The position numbers and the translations under genes are program-made. The notes under the pieces are model-generated. The model had not been told where the DNA came from. It saw only the letters and a program-made list of their open reading frames with translations, and ran no database searches. From JAVZLH01 sp049700435 (GTDB lineage Archaea > Thermoproteota > Bathyarchaeia > Bathyarchaeales > Bathycorpusculaceae), in the NCBI GenBank assembly GCA_049700435.1, contig JBNAVK010000005.1, positions 1-47,778 of the forward strand: a stretch of 47,778 bases of DNA, in the 5' to 3' direction. Numbering within the stretch: the first letter of the stretch is position 1; each line of letters opens with the position of its first letter. Below are positions 38,941 to 47,705 of this stretch, in pieces.

Positions 38941-41313
38941 TTATGGAAGTTGCAGTTTCTGTTTTATTGCGTTGCGTTTTTCTTCCGGTAATGGTCCAAA
39001 CTTCTTAATCCTGTCAGTAAACATCGTGAAAAGCTCAGCAGCCTTCTTATAAACTGGCAAAGGCACATAGCTGTAACGCACTCTCATGCTTTCAACGCCG
39101 AACTGTCCAAACTCCCTACCCATCTCAATCATACGCTTCTTAGTGAATTTTTCATCGATTTCCTCGCTTCCTTCAATGACTAAAACTCCGTCAGCGCCAT
39201 AAGCGAAAGCAGCAAGCACATGCTTCTTGCTCAGTATAGCTGTTGAAGGAACAGCCACTATGCGAATGTTTTCTGGATAGTTCGCCCTGTCCAAGCCCAA
39301 GAAGTCCATGCCCGTATACCCCACATTCTTGTCAACAAAAGCAACAACCCTAACCTCGCCAGCAGCCTTCTCAGCCAAAACACCTCGCAACTGACCGAAA
39401 ATCTGCCTACTAGTTGCGTTCTTAAAGTCAATAGCCTCCCGTGGACAGACTGGAATGCAAGCGCCGCAGCCGATGCACATGAACGGGTCGATTTTTGCTT
39501 TGCCCTCAACCATTGTGATGGCGTTAGATGGGCAGATGGGCACGCATGCTTGGCAGCCGTCGCACAAATCGGCGATGACGAAAGCCTTCTCTGGGCTGGT
39601 GGTTACATAATCGCTTTTGAGGAACAAAGCAGCCCTAGCCGAAGCGCCCAAAGCATCAGAAACCGTGTCCCTCACATCCTTGGGGCTTAAAGCACAACCG
39701 CAAACAAAAACTCCAGTGATAAGCGAGTCAACAGGGTCAAGTTTAGGATGTCTTTCAGTGACAAAGCCGTCCTCGCCGATGGAAACCTTCATCTTGTCGC
39801 ATAACTCCTTCAAACCAGACGAAGGAACCATAGCCGTAGCCAAAGCAACCATGTCAAACTCCGCCTCGCCAACCTCGCCAGTCAAAGTGTCCTCAGCCAA
39901 AACCACAAGCTTCCCATTACTGTTGTTCTTGTAAACTTCGGCAACCTTTCCACGAACAAAGACAACCCCAGCCTCCTGGTCTCTCCAATACAAGTCCTCG
40001 TAGCCCTTTCCAGTGGCCCTAATATCAGTATAATAAATCGTCACGTCAATTCCAAGCATCTTCTTAAGCACAAAAGCCTGCTTCAAAGCATACATACAAC
40101 AGATGCGGCTACAATAGGGAATGTGATTCTTGTCCCGCGAACCAGCACAAAGCACAATAGCTACCTTCCGCACATCGCTGCCATCAGCCCGCTTCACAAA
40201 ACCCCCAGTTGGTCCAGTTGCAGAAACAAGCCTCTCCAACTGCATCATAGTAATAACGTCTTTGTAAACACCAAAACCGAAAGTTTCAAGCTTCCGCGCG
40301 TCATAAAGCTCATAGCCAGTAGCCAAAATAATGGCGCCAACCTTCAACTCAACAACTTGTCCCTTATCATCAATGTTAATGGCTTTAGCTGGACAAAGCT
40401 GCTCACACTTGCGACATTTGTTGCAAGCGTTAAAGTCTATGGCGTAGGCTGAAGGGACAGCTTGCGGAAACTCGATGTAAGCAGCCTTCCGTGTCGCCAA
40501 ACCCTCATTAAACTCGTCTGGAACAGTAACTGGACAAACTTTGGCGCAGACACCGCAACTTCTACACTTCTGAACGTCAACACCACGAGGTTTCATAAAC
40601 ACCTTCACATTATAATTACCGGGGCGCCCACTAACCTCCATAACCTCAGCGTAAGTAAGCAAATTAACATTCGGGTTCCTACCAACCTCAGCCATTCGCG
40701 GAGTAAGAATGCATTGGGCACAGTCCAAAGTTGGAAAAACTTTAGTTAACTTCGCCATGTTGCCGCCGATGCTTGACTTACGCTCAACCAAATGAACTTT
40801 ATGACCCAGATAACCAAGCTCAAGAGCAGCCATAATCCCGGCAATTCCCCCACCAACAATGAGAATCTCTCTAGAAGCCTTCTCGCTCACAGCCTCCAGA
40901 GGCTCAAGCGAAATACTACGCTCATAACCACCCCTAATGAGGCTTATGGCCTTCCTAGTGGCTTCCGCTGAAGCGTGAGGTCCATGAACCCAAGAGTCCT
41001 GTTCACGAATGTTAACAAACTCAAGCATGTAAGGGTTTAAACCAGCCCTCTCCAAAACGTTCTGGAAAGTAGCAAGGTGCATCCTCGGCGTGCAGCTTGC
41101 AACGACAACTCTCTCCAAATTCTCCTTTTTAATAGCCTCAAGAATCATCTCTTGAGCTGGCTTGGAACACAAGTACTTGTGAAACTTTGCGACGGCAACT
41201 CCTTCCCAGTTCTTGACAGCTTCAACAACAGCCTTAACATCCACAACATCGCCGATGTTTCCACCGCACTCGCAGACGAAAATCCCAATTTTAGGAAGCT
41301 TCCTCTCAGCCAA
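38941..41313 (-). CDS. hdrA: HdrA with degenerate MvhD-like tail (copy 3)
   Basis: This 790-residue protein has an intact N-terminal domain (CECGGNIG, SCTPRMHLATF), an FAD domain (GGGIAGI near 152), DCAQC, an inserted ferredoxin (CRSCGVCAKVC, then CNKCRKCEQLC) and C-terminal clusters (CDGCQACVPIC, CIGCGACIPVC). The last 137 residues (654-790) follow MvhD in sequence (YPENIRIVAVPS, AFAYGADGVLVIEG) but contain no cysteine, so no [2Fe-2S] cluster can form. No hydrogenase genes lie beside it, which fits loss of that electron entry. The start is TTG at 41313 behind GAGGG. It is divergent from an HdrD-like gene that may be its partner. Confidence 0.93.
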   Translation of the reverse strand: MAERKLPKIGIFVCECGGNIGDVVDVKAVVEAVKNWEGVAVAKFHKYLCSKPAQEMILEAIKKENLERVVVASCTPRMHLATFQNVLERAGLNPYMLEFVNIREQDSWVHGPHASAEATRKAISLIRGGYERSISLEPLEAVSEKASREILIVGGGIAGIMAALELGYLGHKVHLVERKSSIGGNMAKLTKVFPTLDCAQCILTPRMAEVGRNPNVNLLTYAEVMEVSGRPGNYNVKVFMKPRGVDVQKCRSCGVCAKVCPVTVPDEFNEGLATRKAAYIEFPQAVPSAYAIDFNACNKCRKCEQLCPAKAINIDDKGQVVELKVGAIILATGYELYDARKLETFGFGVYKDVITMMQLERLVSATGPTGGFVKRADGSDVRKVAIVLCAGSRDKNHIPYCSRICCMYALKQAFVLKKMLGIDVTIYYTDIRATGKGYEDLYWRDQEAGVVFVRGKVAEVYKNNSNGKLVVLAEDTLTGEVGEAEFDMVALATAMVPSSGLKELCDKMKVSIGEDGFVTERHPKLDPVDSLITGVFVCGCALSPKDVRDTVSDALGASARAALFLKSDYVTTSPEKAFVIADLCDGCQACVPICPSNAITMVEGKAKIDPFMCIGCGACIPVCPREAIDFKNATSRQIFGQLRGVLAEKAAGEVRVVAFVDKNVGYTGMDFLGLDRANYPENIRIVAVPSTAILSKKHVLAAFAYGADGVLVIEGSEEIDEKFTKKRMIEMGREFGQFGVESMRVRYSYVPLPVYKKAAELFTMFTDRIKKFGPLPEEKRNAIKQKLQLP

Positions 41314-41362
41314 CGCAATCCCTCATTTCCATGATGGTTTTAGCACATACTGAGGAAAAGAC

Positions 41363-41377
41363 TTATTAAAAATTTAT
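41363..41377. promoter_or_regulatory. Shared AT-rich promoter between hdrA copy 3 and the HdrD-like gene
   Basis: TTATTAAAAATTTAT is near-symmetrical and lies about 35 nt from the plus-strand ATG and 50 nt from the minus-strand TTG, so it could serve as TATA for both directions. A small inverted repeat TCACT-AAAA-AGTGA (41386-41399) overlaps the ribosome site of the plus-strand gene. Confidence 0.35.
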
Positions 41378-41406
41378 GCTTCAACTCACTAAAAAGTGAT
41401 GATAAA

Positions 41407-42516
41407 ATGAACCCGCAAGAACTCGTCCAAAAACACAAACTTCTCGAATGCATCCAATGCGGAACATGCACGGGGAGCTGCCCAGTTTCAAGAAAAGCAG
41501 GCTTAAACATAAGAAGGTATATGCGGGAAGTAGCCACCCTCGGCAAACTAACAATTCATCCGCAGAACGAGATTTGGAGCTGCACAACATGCTCCACATG
41601 CGGCGTAAGATGCCCAAAAGAAATAAACCCCTACGAGTTCCTCATAGACATCAGAAGTATGGCAGTTGAAGAAGGACAAATCTCCCCAACAATAAGAGAC
41701 GCGCTGGAAAGCATATTCAAAAACGGAAACCCATGGGGAAGAATACGCAACAAACGCTCAGAATGGAGCCAAGGCCTAAACCTAAAGCACATTTCTCAAG
41801 GCGCAGAAATCCTTTATTATGTCGGCTGTACAGCCGCCTACGACACAAGAGTTCAGGAAGTAGCCAAAAGCTTAGTGAAATGTTTTGAAAAGGCTGGATT
41901 AAACTTCGGCGTTTTAGGCGACGAAGAAAGCTGCTGCGGAAGCGAAGTCTACGGAATGGGCGAAAAAGGCTTGTTCGACTTTCTAGTGGAAGAAAACATG
42001 AAAACATTCAACAAATACAACATAAAACAAGCGGTGACAAGCTGCCCCCACGGATTCCACGCCTTCAAAAACAGATACAACCAGACCGCTTTCGAAATCA
42101 AACACCACACTCAACTGCTGGCAAAACTAATAGACGAAAAGAAACTAAACTTCACAAAAGAAGTCAACAAGAAAGTCATATACCACGACCCATGCTTCCT
42201 AGGCAAACAAAACGGCATCTACGAAGAACCGAGAAAAGTCATAGAAAGCCTCCCAGGCGTAAAACTCCTAGAATTCGACCGCTCAAGAGCCAGAAGCCTA
42301 TGCTGCGAAGGAGGCGGCGGAAGAATGTGGGTTGACATTCCGGGACCAAGACTGGCGGAAATCAGAGTAAAAGACGCTGCGGAAGCAGGTGCAGAAGTGA
42401 TAGCTGTCGCGTGTCCATTCTGTCTCTTAACAATAGAGGATGCTGTCAAAACCACTGGGTTTGAGGGAAAAATCCAAGTCTTAGACATTGCAGAACTAGT
42501 CGCGCTTGCCCTATAA
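41407..42516 (+). CDS. HdrD-like (HdrC-HdrB fused) iron-sulfur protein
   Basis: In this 369-residue protein an HdrC-like part carries CIQCGTCTGSC (about 15-25) and CTTCSTCGVRC (about 59-69), followed by two CCG repeats (SCCG near 178, LCCEGGGG near 299, CPFC near 337). In HdrD-type proteins this makes a single-chain disulfide reductase. Here the first repeat reads CPHG (Cys213 to Gly216) where CxxC is usual, so the first noncubane cluster may be missing or altered. The sequence resembles the C-terminal half of the TfrB-like protein at 7004-8569. It is divergent from hdrA copy 3 and could form a two-subunit bifurcating enzyme with it. Confidence 0.9.
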   Translation: MNPQELVQKHKLLECIQCGTCTGSCPVSRKAGLNIRRYMREVATLGKLTIHPQNEIWSCTTCSTCGVRCPKEINPYEFLIDIRSMAVEEGQISPTIRDALESIFKNGNPWGRIRNKRSEWSQGLNLKHISQGAEILYYVGCTAAYDTRVQEVAKSLVKCFEKAGLNFGVLGDEESCCGSEVYGMGEKGLFDFLVEENMKTFNKYNIKQAVTSCPHGFHAFKNRYNQTAFEIKHHTQLLAKLIDEKKLNFTKEVNKKVIYHDPCFLGKQNGIYEEPRKVIESLPGVKLLEFDRSRARSLCCEGGGGRMWVDIPGPRLAEIRVKDAAEAGAEVIAVACPFCLLTIEDAVKTTGFEGKIQVLDIAELVALAL

Positions 42517-42547
42517 AGGGCTGGTCCAACCAAACCTTTTTACAAAA

Positions 42548-43606
42548 TCACCCAGATTTAAAGTAAGGTATTATTTTTTCGCTGTAAACCTTCAAAACAT
42601 ATCTTGGGTCAGGACCAGCATTTATGAGCAGAATATGCCTCGCACCAACCTTCACATACTCATCTATCTTCTCAATGCAGTCATCAACCGTTCCAGCAAC
42701 AGAAAACTCAATAGCAGCCTCCTTCGGAATAAGCTCGCCGTAAGCCAATAACTTCTCTGCCCATGCGGGATCTGCAAGCACCTTAAAAAATGATAGAGAA
42801 CGCAAATCTTCGGGCAAATCAATGTTGTAGCCAGCTTCCACCAAAAGTTCAGGTGATGGAATTATTTGAGCCTTTATGGATTCAATCCGTTTATACGCAT
42901 CTTCAGCGTTTTCAGCAACACAAGTGTACAGGTGAATTCCAATGTCAATCTCGTCAATTTTGCGCCCAGCCTTTTCAGCGCCCTCTTTGACAAACTTTAA
43001 ACGTTCCCTATAAAGCCTCGGAGGAAAGGGAATGGGCAACCAGCCGTCAGCCAGTTCACCAGTTAACCTTAAAGTTCGCGGACTGTTAGCCCCAAGATAT
43101 ATTGGAATTTTACCTTTAACTGGGGTAATCTGTAAAAAGGCATCCTTAAACCTCCAAAACTCGCTCTCATAACTTACAACTTCGCCAGCCCAAAGCCTAC
43201 GCATAATCTTAACAGCTTCAACAAGCTTAGAAACAGGCTTCTCCCAATTTATTCCAAAAGGCTCCAAATTCATGGCTTCCCCAGCGCCTAAACCAAGAAT
43301 TACGCGACCGCCAGAAATCTGGTCCACTGTGGCAGTTTTTTGGGCGAGAACTGCTGGGTTATATCTGTGCGGGTCGCTGACGCATGTTCCTAAGGCAGCT
43401 TTTGAGGTTAAGGTGGCGGTTGCAGCCAACATAGTCCACGCTTCTGGCACGATTCCAGGCGGTATAAACAGAAGGTGGTCTGGAAACCATATTGAGTCGA
43501 AACCAGCTTCTTCGTTCATTTTGGCTATCTTGAAAAGTTTATCCACAGGGGTTGCTGGAACAGGAAGAAAACATCCGAACTTGATTTTGTTTTCACCCGA
43601 GTTCAT
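42548..43606 (-). CDS. F420-dependent LLM-class oxidoreductase
   Basis: This 352-residue protein is a luciferase-like (bacterial luciferase/Mer) TIM barrel. FGCFLPVPATPVDKLFKIAKMNEEAGFDSIWFPDH at the N-terminus, GGRVILGLGAGEAMNLEPFG near 105-125 and the YLGANSPRTL strand are typical of F420-dependent enzymes such as Mer and glucose-6-phosphate dehydrogenase relatives. The exact substrate cannot be assigned; Mer itself is shorter. The ATG at 43606 is chosen because GGGTGAGAT lies before it. It stands alone, back to back with the crotonase gene. Confidence 0.85.
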   Translation of the reverse strand: MNSGENKIKFGCFLPVPATPVDKLFKIAKMNEEAGFDSIWFPDHLLFIPPGIVPEAWTMLAATATLTSKAALGTCVSDPHRYNPAVLAQKTATVDQISGGRVILGLGAGEAMNLEPFGINWEKPVSKLVEAVKIMRRLWAGEVVSYESEFWRFKDAFLQITPVKGKIPIYLGANSPRTLRLTGELADGWLPIPFPPRLYRERLKFVKEGAEKAGRKIDEIDIGIHLYTCVAENAEDAYKRIESIKAQIIPSPELLVEAGYNIDLPEDLRSLSFFKVLADPAWAEKLLAYGELIPKEAAIEFSVAGTVDDCIEKIDEYVKVGARHILLINAGPDPRYVLKVYSEKIIPYFKSG

Positions 43607-43743
43607 TATCTCACCCACTAGGTATGCCTATTTTGGACTTCTCAAATAAGTTTTATCTTGCAACATTCAGTTCAGCGATAACGCATAAAAAGACTTTTAT
43701 GGAAAATAGGTGTTTTGCAGTAAAGTGGAAAGGTGAAGACTTC

Positions 43744-44544
43744 ATGGGATACCAGTATATAATCTACGAAAAGGTTTCGAGTTTCTTGATGCCAGAGGAA
43801 GAAAACATAGCCATCATAACATTGAACAGACCAGACGCCCTAAACTCCCTAAACAGGGGCATACTTCAAGAATTAGATGCAGTGCTTGAAGAAATAAGAA
43901 AAGACGACAAAATAAGAAGCGTAATCATAACTGGAGCAGGCAGAGCCTTCAGCGCTGGAGCCGACCTAAGCGAAGCTGGTGGAAGCGATGACGAAATGAG
44001 AGCTCGAATAGAATTGGGCCTAAAAGTTTTCGACAAAATAGAAACCTTCGACAAGCCAGTTATAGCTGCCATAAATGGATACGCGCTCGGCGGGGGACTA
44101 GAGCTTGCAGCTGCATGCGACATAAGAATAGCGTCAGAAAAAGCCGCAATAGGGACGCCAGAAGTTGGTTTGGGCCTAATCCCCTCATGGGGAGGATGTG
44201 TTCGACTGGCCAAAATTATTGGAAGAGCTAGGGCGACCCAAATAATTCTTACAGGAGAACGTGTCGACGCCAAAGAGGCTGAGAGAATAGGTTTCGTCAA
44301 TAAAGTTGTCCCGCCAGAGGAGTTGAGGTCAACGGCAATTTATATGGCTGGAACACTGGCAACTAAGGGTCCGATAGCCATACGAATAGCCAAGAACATA
44401 CTTGCAAGAGCCATGGAAATTAGCAGAGAGGAAGGAAACAAGCTGATGGTTGAAGGAGCTTTGACCTGCGCGAAGTCTGAAGACATAGTAGAAGGTGTCG
44501 CAGCCTTCTTCGAAAAGAGAACACCCAAGTTTAAAGGAAAATAG
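43744..44544 (+). CDS. Enoyl-CoA hydratase (crotonase family)
   Basis: This 266-residue protein has the crotonase fold. The oxyanion-hole motifs are GRAFSAGADL (about 62-71) and NGYALGGGLELAAACD (about 109-124). The two catalytic glutamates are Glu120 (GLEL) and Glu140 (TPEVGLGLIP), 20 residues apart as in rat mitochondrial hydratase. It should hydrate trans-2-enoyl-CoA. The ATG at 43744 is preferred because AAGGTGAAG lies upstream and the family N-terminus starts near here; a longer frame from 43624 adds 40 unrelated residues. The next genes encode a 2-hydroxyacyl-CoA dehydratase system, so both may belong to one acyl-CoA pathway. Confidence 0.9.
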   Translation: MGYQYIIYEKVSSFLMPEEENIAIITLNRPDALNSLNRGILQELDAVLEEIRKDDKIRSVIITGAGRAFSAGADLSEAGGSDDEMRARIELGLKVFDKIETFDKPVIAAINGYALGGGLELAAACDIRIASEKAAIGTPEVGLGLIPSWGGCVRLAKIIGRARATQIILTGERVDAKEAERIGFVNKVVPPEELRSTAIYMAGTLATKGPIAIRIAKNILARAMEISREEGNKLMVEGALTCAKSEDIVEGVAAFFEKRTPKFKGK

Positions 44545-44550
44545 ACACAT

Positions 44551-44568
44551 CATTTTCCCTCTTTTTAA
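44551..44568 (+). terminator. T-rich transcript end after the crotonase gene
   Basis: Runs TTTTCCCTCTTTTT follow the stop codon closely, in front of the separate promoter of the dehydratase operon. Confidence 0.4.
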
Positions 44569-44600
44569 TCTTCGTAAAGCTTCTGGCAAATTTGAACGTT

Positions 44601-44609
44601 TTTATTTAA
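44601..44609 (+). promoter_or_regulatory. TATA box of the dehydratase operon, probably leaderless
   Basis: TTTATTTAA is centred about 26 nt before the ATG at 44631, and no ribosome-binding sequence precedes that ATG. The transcript probably begins at or next to the start codon. Confidence 0.5.
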
Positions 44610-44630
44610 CTTTGTCATTAGTCTGAAAAC

Positions 44631-45722
44631 ATGGAAATACCAACAGGCGTAAGAGATTTATGCGAGAATCCAGCCGAACAGTTAAACAAATACAGGGATT
44701 CAGGAGTTAAGGTCTTAGGATACACATGCAGTTATGTTCCAGAGGAATTGATAATCTCGGCAGGGCTTCAGCCATACAGAATGTCTAATATTGGAGCAAA
44801 CACCAGCACTTTGACGCCAAGTTTTGTCTGCCCCTTCGCCAGCGCCACGCTTGAAAACATCCTCAAGTTGGAAGAGTTCTTCAGCGGTTTTGTTTTAGCT
44901 CACACATGTGACCCCATGTGGAGGCTTTACGACATAGTTAAGAAAAAGGCGAAAAAGCCAGTTTTCCTCCTAAGGGTGCCGCACAACACGGAAGGCCAGT
45001 CTTCCCTAGACTTCTTTAAAATGGAGCTTTTACGATTTAAAAAATTCTTAGCGGAAAATTTTGATGCAAAAGTTGACGATGATAGTTTGTTGAATGCTAT
45101 AAAACTCTGCAACGAGAACAGAAGCTTGCTTAAAGAAGTTTACATGCTAAACAGCGACGGAAAATATGGTGTCAACGCCTCAGACCGCTTCAAGCTTGTT
45201 CTTGCAAGCATGTGGATGCCGAAGAAAGAATGTAACGCCCAAATCAAAGCCCTAAACCTCAAGGGCAAAAGCAACAAAACGGGCGAAGTTCGACTGCACA
45301 TAAACGGAACAGCAGTCTACGACCTCAACTTGATAAAGACAATTGAAGATTCTGGTGGTTTTGTGGCATCTGATGATTTGTGCACAGGCTCAAGATATTT
45401 CTGGAGCAACGTCGAAGAATCTCAGGATCCAATTTCTGCTCTTGCGCATAGGTATCTCAAAAGGACACCTTGCCCATCTCATGGACCGCTTCAGCAGAGG
45501 CTTGAATACGTGGATTTCATGATTAAAGAGTTCAAAGCGCATGGAGTGATAACCTTTGCTGAGAGATTCTGCGACCCAATATTGTATGATAGCGTGCACG
45601 TGAAGGATGCTTCTGCGAAGGAAGGGATTCCTGCAATGCTGATAGATTATGAGAACCCGACGCAGGAAATTGGCAGAATCAAAACGAGAATTGAAGCCTT
45701 TATCGAATCATTAGGTGGTTAA
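44631..45722 (+). CDS. 2-hydroxyacyl-CoA dehydratase/benzoyl-CoA reductase-type subunit (1)
   Basis: This 363-residue protein is of the HgdB/BcrC family. Candidate iron-sulfur cysteines are Cys33 (GYTCSYVPEELI, a family motif), Cys67 (SFVCPFASA), Cys93 (HTCDPMWR) and Cys314 (RFCDP). The C-terminal TRIEAFIE is also typical. The subunit should form a heterodimer with the next gene product, holding a cluster that takes a high-energy electron from the activator. Dehydration of a 2-hydroxyacyl-CoA and reduction of an aromatic acyl-CoA cannot be told apart from this sequence. The stop overlaps the next gene's ribosome site. Confidence 0.88.
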   Translation: MEIPTGVRDLCENPAEQLNKYRDSGVKVLGYTCSYVPEELIISAGLQPYRMSNIGANTSTLTPSFVCPFASATLENILKLEEFFSGFVLAHTCDPMWRLYDIVKKKAKKPVFLLRVPHNTEGQSSLDFFKMELLRFKKFLAENFDAKVDDDSLLNAIKLCNENRSLLKEVYMLNSDGKYGVNASDRFKLVLASMWMPKKECNAQIKALNLKGKSNKTGEVRLHINGTAVYDLNLIKTIEDSGGFVASDDLCTGSRYFWSNVEESQDPISALAHRYLKRTPCPSHGPLQQRLEYVDFMIKEFKAHGVITFAERFCDPILYDSVHVKDASAKEGIPAMLIDYENPTQEIGRIKTRIEAFIESLGG

Positions 45723-45723
45723 A

Positions 45724-46935
45724 ATGAGCGGGGAGAAAGGAAGAAGCCGCATTCTCCAAGCAACCAAGAAAATAGCTGAGCTTATCCTAGAGTATTTTGC
45801 AAAGACTTCCGAAGCAAAAGCCCAAGGCAAACCAGTTGCTTGGATAACGGTTTTCACACCAGTAGAGTTATTGCGCGCCTTAGACATTTACCCAGTTGCT
45901 CCAGAACATTTCAGCGCCATGTGCAGCGCTCGCGGTTTTATACTAGATTTTCTCGAAGAGTCGGAAAGAAAGGGTTACTCTCAAAACTTGTGCTCCTATA
46001 GCCGATGCACTTTGGGATATGCCCTAAGCGGGATGAGCGGACTTATGCCGCCTCCAGACCTTCTGGTGACATTTAGAAACTCATGTGACGTTTACGTCAA
46101 GTGGTGGCAGAGCCTACACATGCATCTTGGAACGCCATTGTTTGTTGGCGAAGCCCCTTATGTTTTGACTGTGGAAGACCTTGACAATTACGTTTTGGAT
46201 TATGTTGTTAAGCAGTTGGAGAGCCTCATAAAATTGGCTGAAGAAAAGTTTGGGTTAAAGTATGACGAGGAAAAGCTTGTTGAAGCTGTTAAGCTTTCGG
46301 ACAAGGCAAGCGAGCTGTGGCTTGAAACATTAAAACTCAGAAGGCACAAGCCATGCCCGCTTGGTGGTCGGGACTCCGCTTCGGATATCTTTCCTCTTGT
46401 GGTGATGCAAGGAACAAAAGAAGCTGTCCAGTTTTATGAAGAGCTACTCGGAGAAGTCAAGGAGAAAGTCAGCAGAGGCGAGGGAATTATAGAAAACGAG
46501 AGGTATAGGCTTCTTTTTGATGGGATATGGCTTTGGTACGCCTTCGACCTCATAAAATATTTTGAGGATAAAGGAGCAGTTTTCGTTTACGAACCCTACA
46601 GTGAGGCTTGGGCTTGCAGACTTGACGAGTCAAAGCCTCTGGAAAGCATAGCGAGAAAAGTTTTGTCCATGGGATTAAATGTTGACATAGACCTTCGAAT
46701 TGAAAGATTTCTAAAAAGCATTAAAGAATACGACATAGACGGGGCTGTTTTATTCTCTAACAGAAGCTGCAAGACATGGTCTGCCCCGCAACTAATAACA
46801 GCAGAAGCCATAAGCGGCGAATTTAACGTTCCCTATCTTCTTTTTGAAGCTGATATGGCTGATCCTAGACAGTATTCTGAAGCCCAAGTCAAAAATAGAA
46901 TTGACGCTTTCATAGAGGTTTTAGGGGAAAGCTGA
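45724..46935 (+). CDS. 2-hydroxyacyl-CoA dehydratase/benzoyl-CoA reductase-type subunit (2)
   Basis: This 403-residue protein is of the HgdA/BcrB family. Its cysteines at 67 (SAMCSARGF), 90 and 95 (NLCSYSRCTLGY) and 121 (NSCDVYVKWW), plus a later NRSCKTW, are placed as in the catalytic subunit. It pairs with the product of the gene before it. The ATG at 45724 is preferred over GTG 45715, since AGGTGGT, which includes the end of the previous gene, is the ribosome site. The activator gene starts within its stop (TGATG). Confidence 0.88.
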   Translation: MSGEKGRSRILQATKKIAELILEYFAKTSEAKAQGKPVAWITVFTPVELLRALDIYPVAPEHFSAMCSARGFILDFLEESERKGYSQNLCSYSRCTLGYALSGMSGLMPPPDLLVTFRNSCDVYVKWWQSLHMHLGTPLFVGEAPYVLTVEDLDNYVLDYVVKQLESLIKLAEEKFGLKYDEEKLVEAVKLSDKASELWLETLKLRRHKPCPLGGRDSASDIFPLVVMQGTKEAVQFYEELLGEVKEKVSRGEGIIENERYRLLFDGIWLWYAFDLIKYFEDKGAVFVYEPYSEAWACRLDESKPLESIARKVLSMGLNVDIDLRIERFLKSIKEYDIDGAVLFSNRSCKTWSAPQLITAEAISGEFNVPYLLFEADMADPRQYSEAQVKNRIDAFIEVLGES

Positions 46936-47705
46936 TGTATGCTGGAATAGACGCTGGAGCCTCAGCGACTAAAGTTGTGATAGCCAACAGTAAGGAGGAA
47001 ATAGTTTCATATGCCATAGTTCCTTCTGGAATCAACTTTAAAGTATCATCTGAAGAAGCCTTAAAAAGGGCACTTGAAAAATCAAACCTAAACCAAAAAG
47101 ACATTCTCTACACCGTTGCAACCGGTTACGGAAGAACCCTAGTCAACGCGAACGCTGCATCTTCCGAAATCATGTGCATCTCACGAGGAATCCATAAACT
47201 CTTTCCATCGGTGAGAACAATTATTGACGTTGGAGGACAAGACTCCAAAGCCATTAGGATTGATGGAAACGGAAGAGTTTTAGACTTTACCATGAACGAC
47301 AAGTGCGCAGCTGGAACTGGAAGATTTCTAGAAGTCATGGCGACAATTCTTGGAAAACCAATAGAGGAACTTGGCACGCTACATTTTAAATCCTCAAACC
47401 CAGTCAAGATAAGCAGCACATGCACGGTTTTCGCTGAATCAGAAGTCATATCCCACTTGAGCAAAGGATGCAAAATTGAAGATGTCATTGCTGGTCTCCA
47501 CCATGCAATAGCTGAAAGAATATTCAACATGGCAAGCAGAATAGGATTCGAAAAGGATGTGGCATTCACTGGCGGGGTCACAAAAAACCCCGGTTTTGTT
47601 GAAGCGTTAAGCAAAAGAATAGGGTTAAAGCCGATTCTGCCGCAAGAACCTCAAATAATATGCGCTTTTGGAGCAGCCTTAACAGCCGTAAAAAAATCTA
47701 CTTGA
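46935..47705 (+). CDS. ATP-dependent activator of 2-hydroxyacyl-CoA dehydratase/benzoyl-CoA reductase
   Basis: This 256-residue protein is of the HgdC/BcrD family, with an ASKHA ATPase fold: GIDAGASATKVVI (phosphate-1 loop) and DVGGQDSK (phosphate-2 region). Cys124 (NDKCAAGTGRF) and Cys163 (STCTVFAESE) are the two ligands per monomer that bridge one [4Fe-4S] cluster between two subunits. It uses ATP hydrolysis to push a ferredoxin electron onto the dehydratase. It overlaps the previous stop by one base. Only one activator gene is present, as in the HgdC type; two different ATPase subunits would be expected for a classical Bcr complex. Confidence 0.92.
   Translation: MYAGIDAGASATKVVIANSKEEIVSYAIVPSGINFKVSSEEALKRALEKSNLNQKDILYTVATGYGRTLVNANAASSEIMCISRGIHKLFPSVRTIIDVGGQDSKAIRIDGNGRVLDFTMNDKCAAGTGRFLEVMATILGKPIEELGTLHFKSSNPVKISSTCTVFAESEVISHLSKGCKIEDVIAGLHHAIAERIFNMASRIGFEKDVAFTGGVTKNPGFVEALSKRIGLKPILPQEPQIICAFGAALTAVKKST

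Noticed and set aside
12325..42516. Reading the Hdr genes as proof of methanogenesis
   Set aside because: No mcr, mtr, fwd or ftr genes appear in the window. Hdr-like proteins also serve acetogens, sulfate reducers and sulfur oxidisers, and the LLM protein is not clearly Mer.
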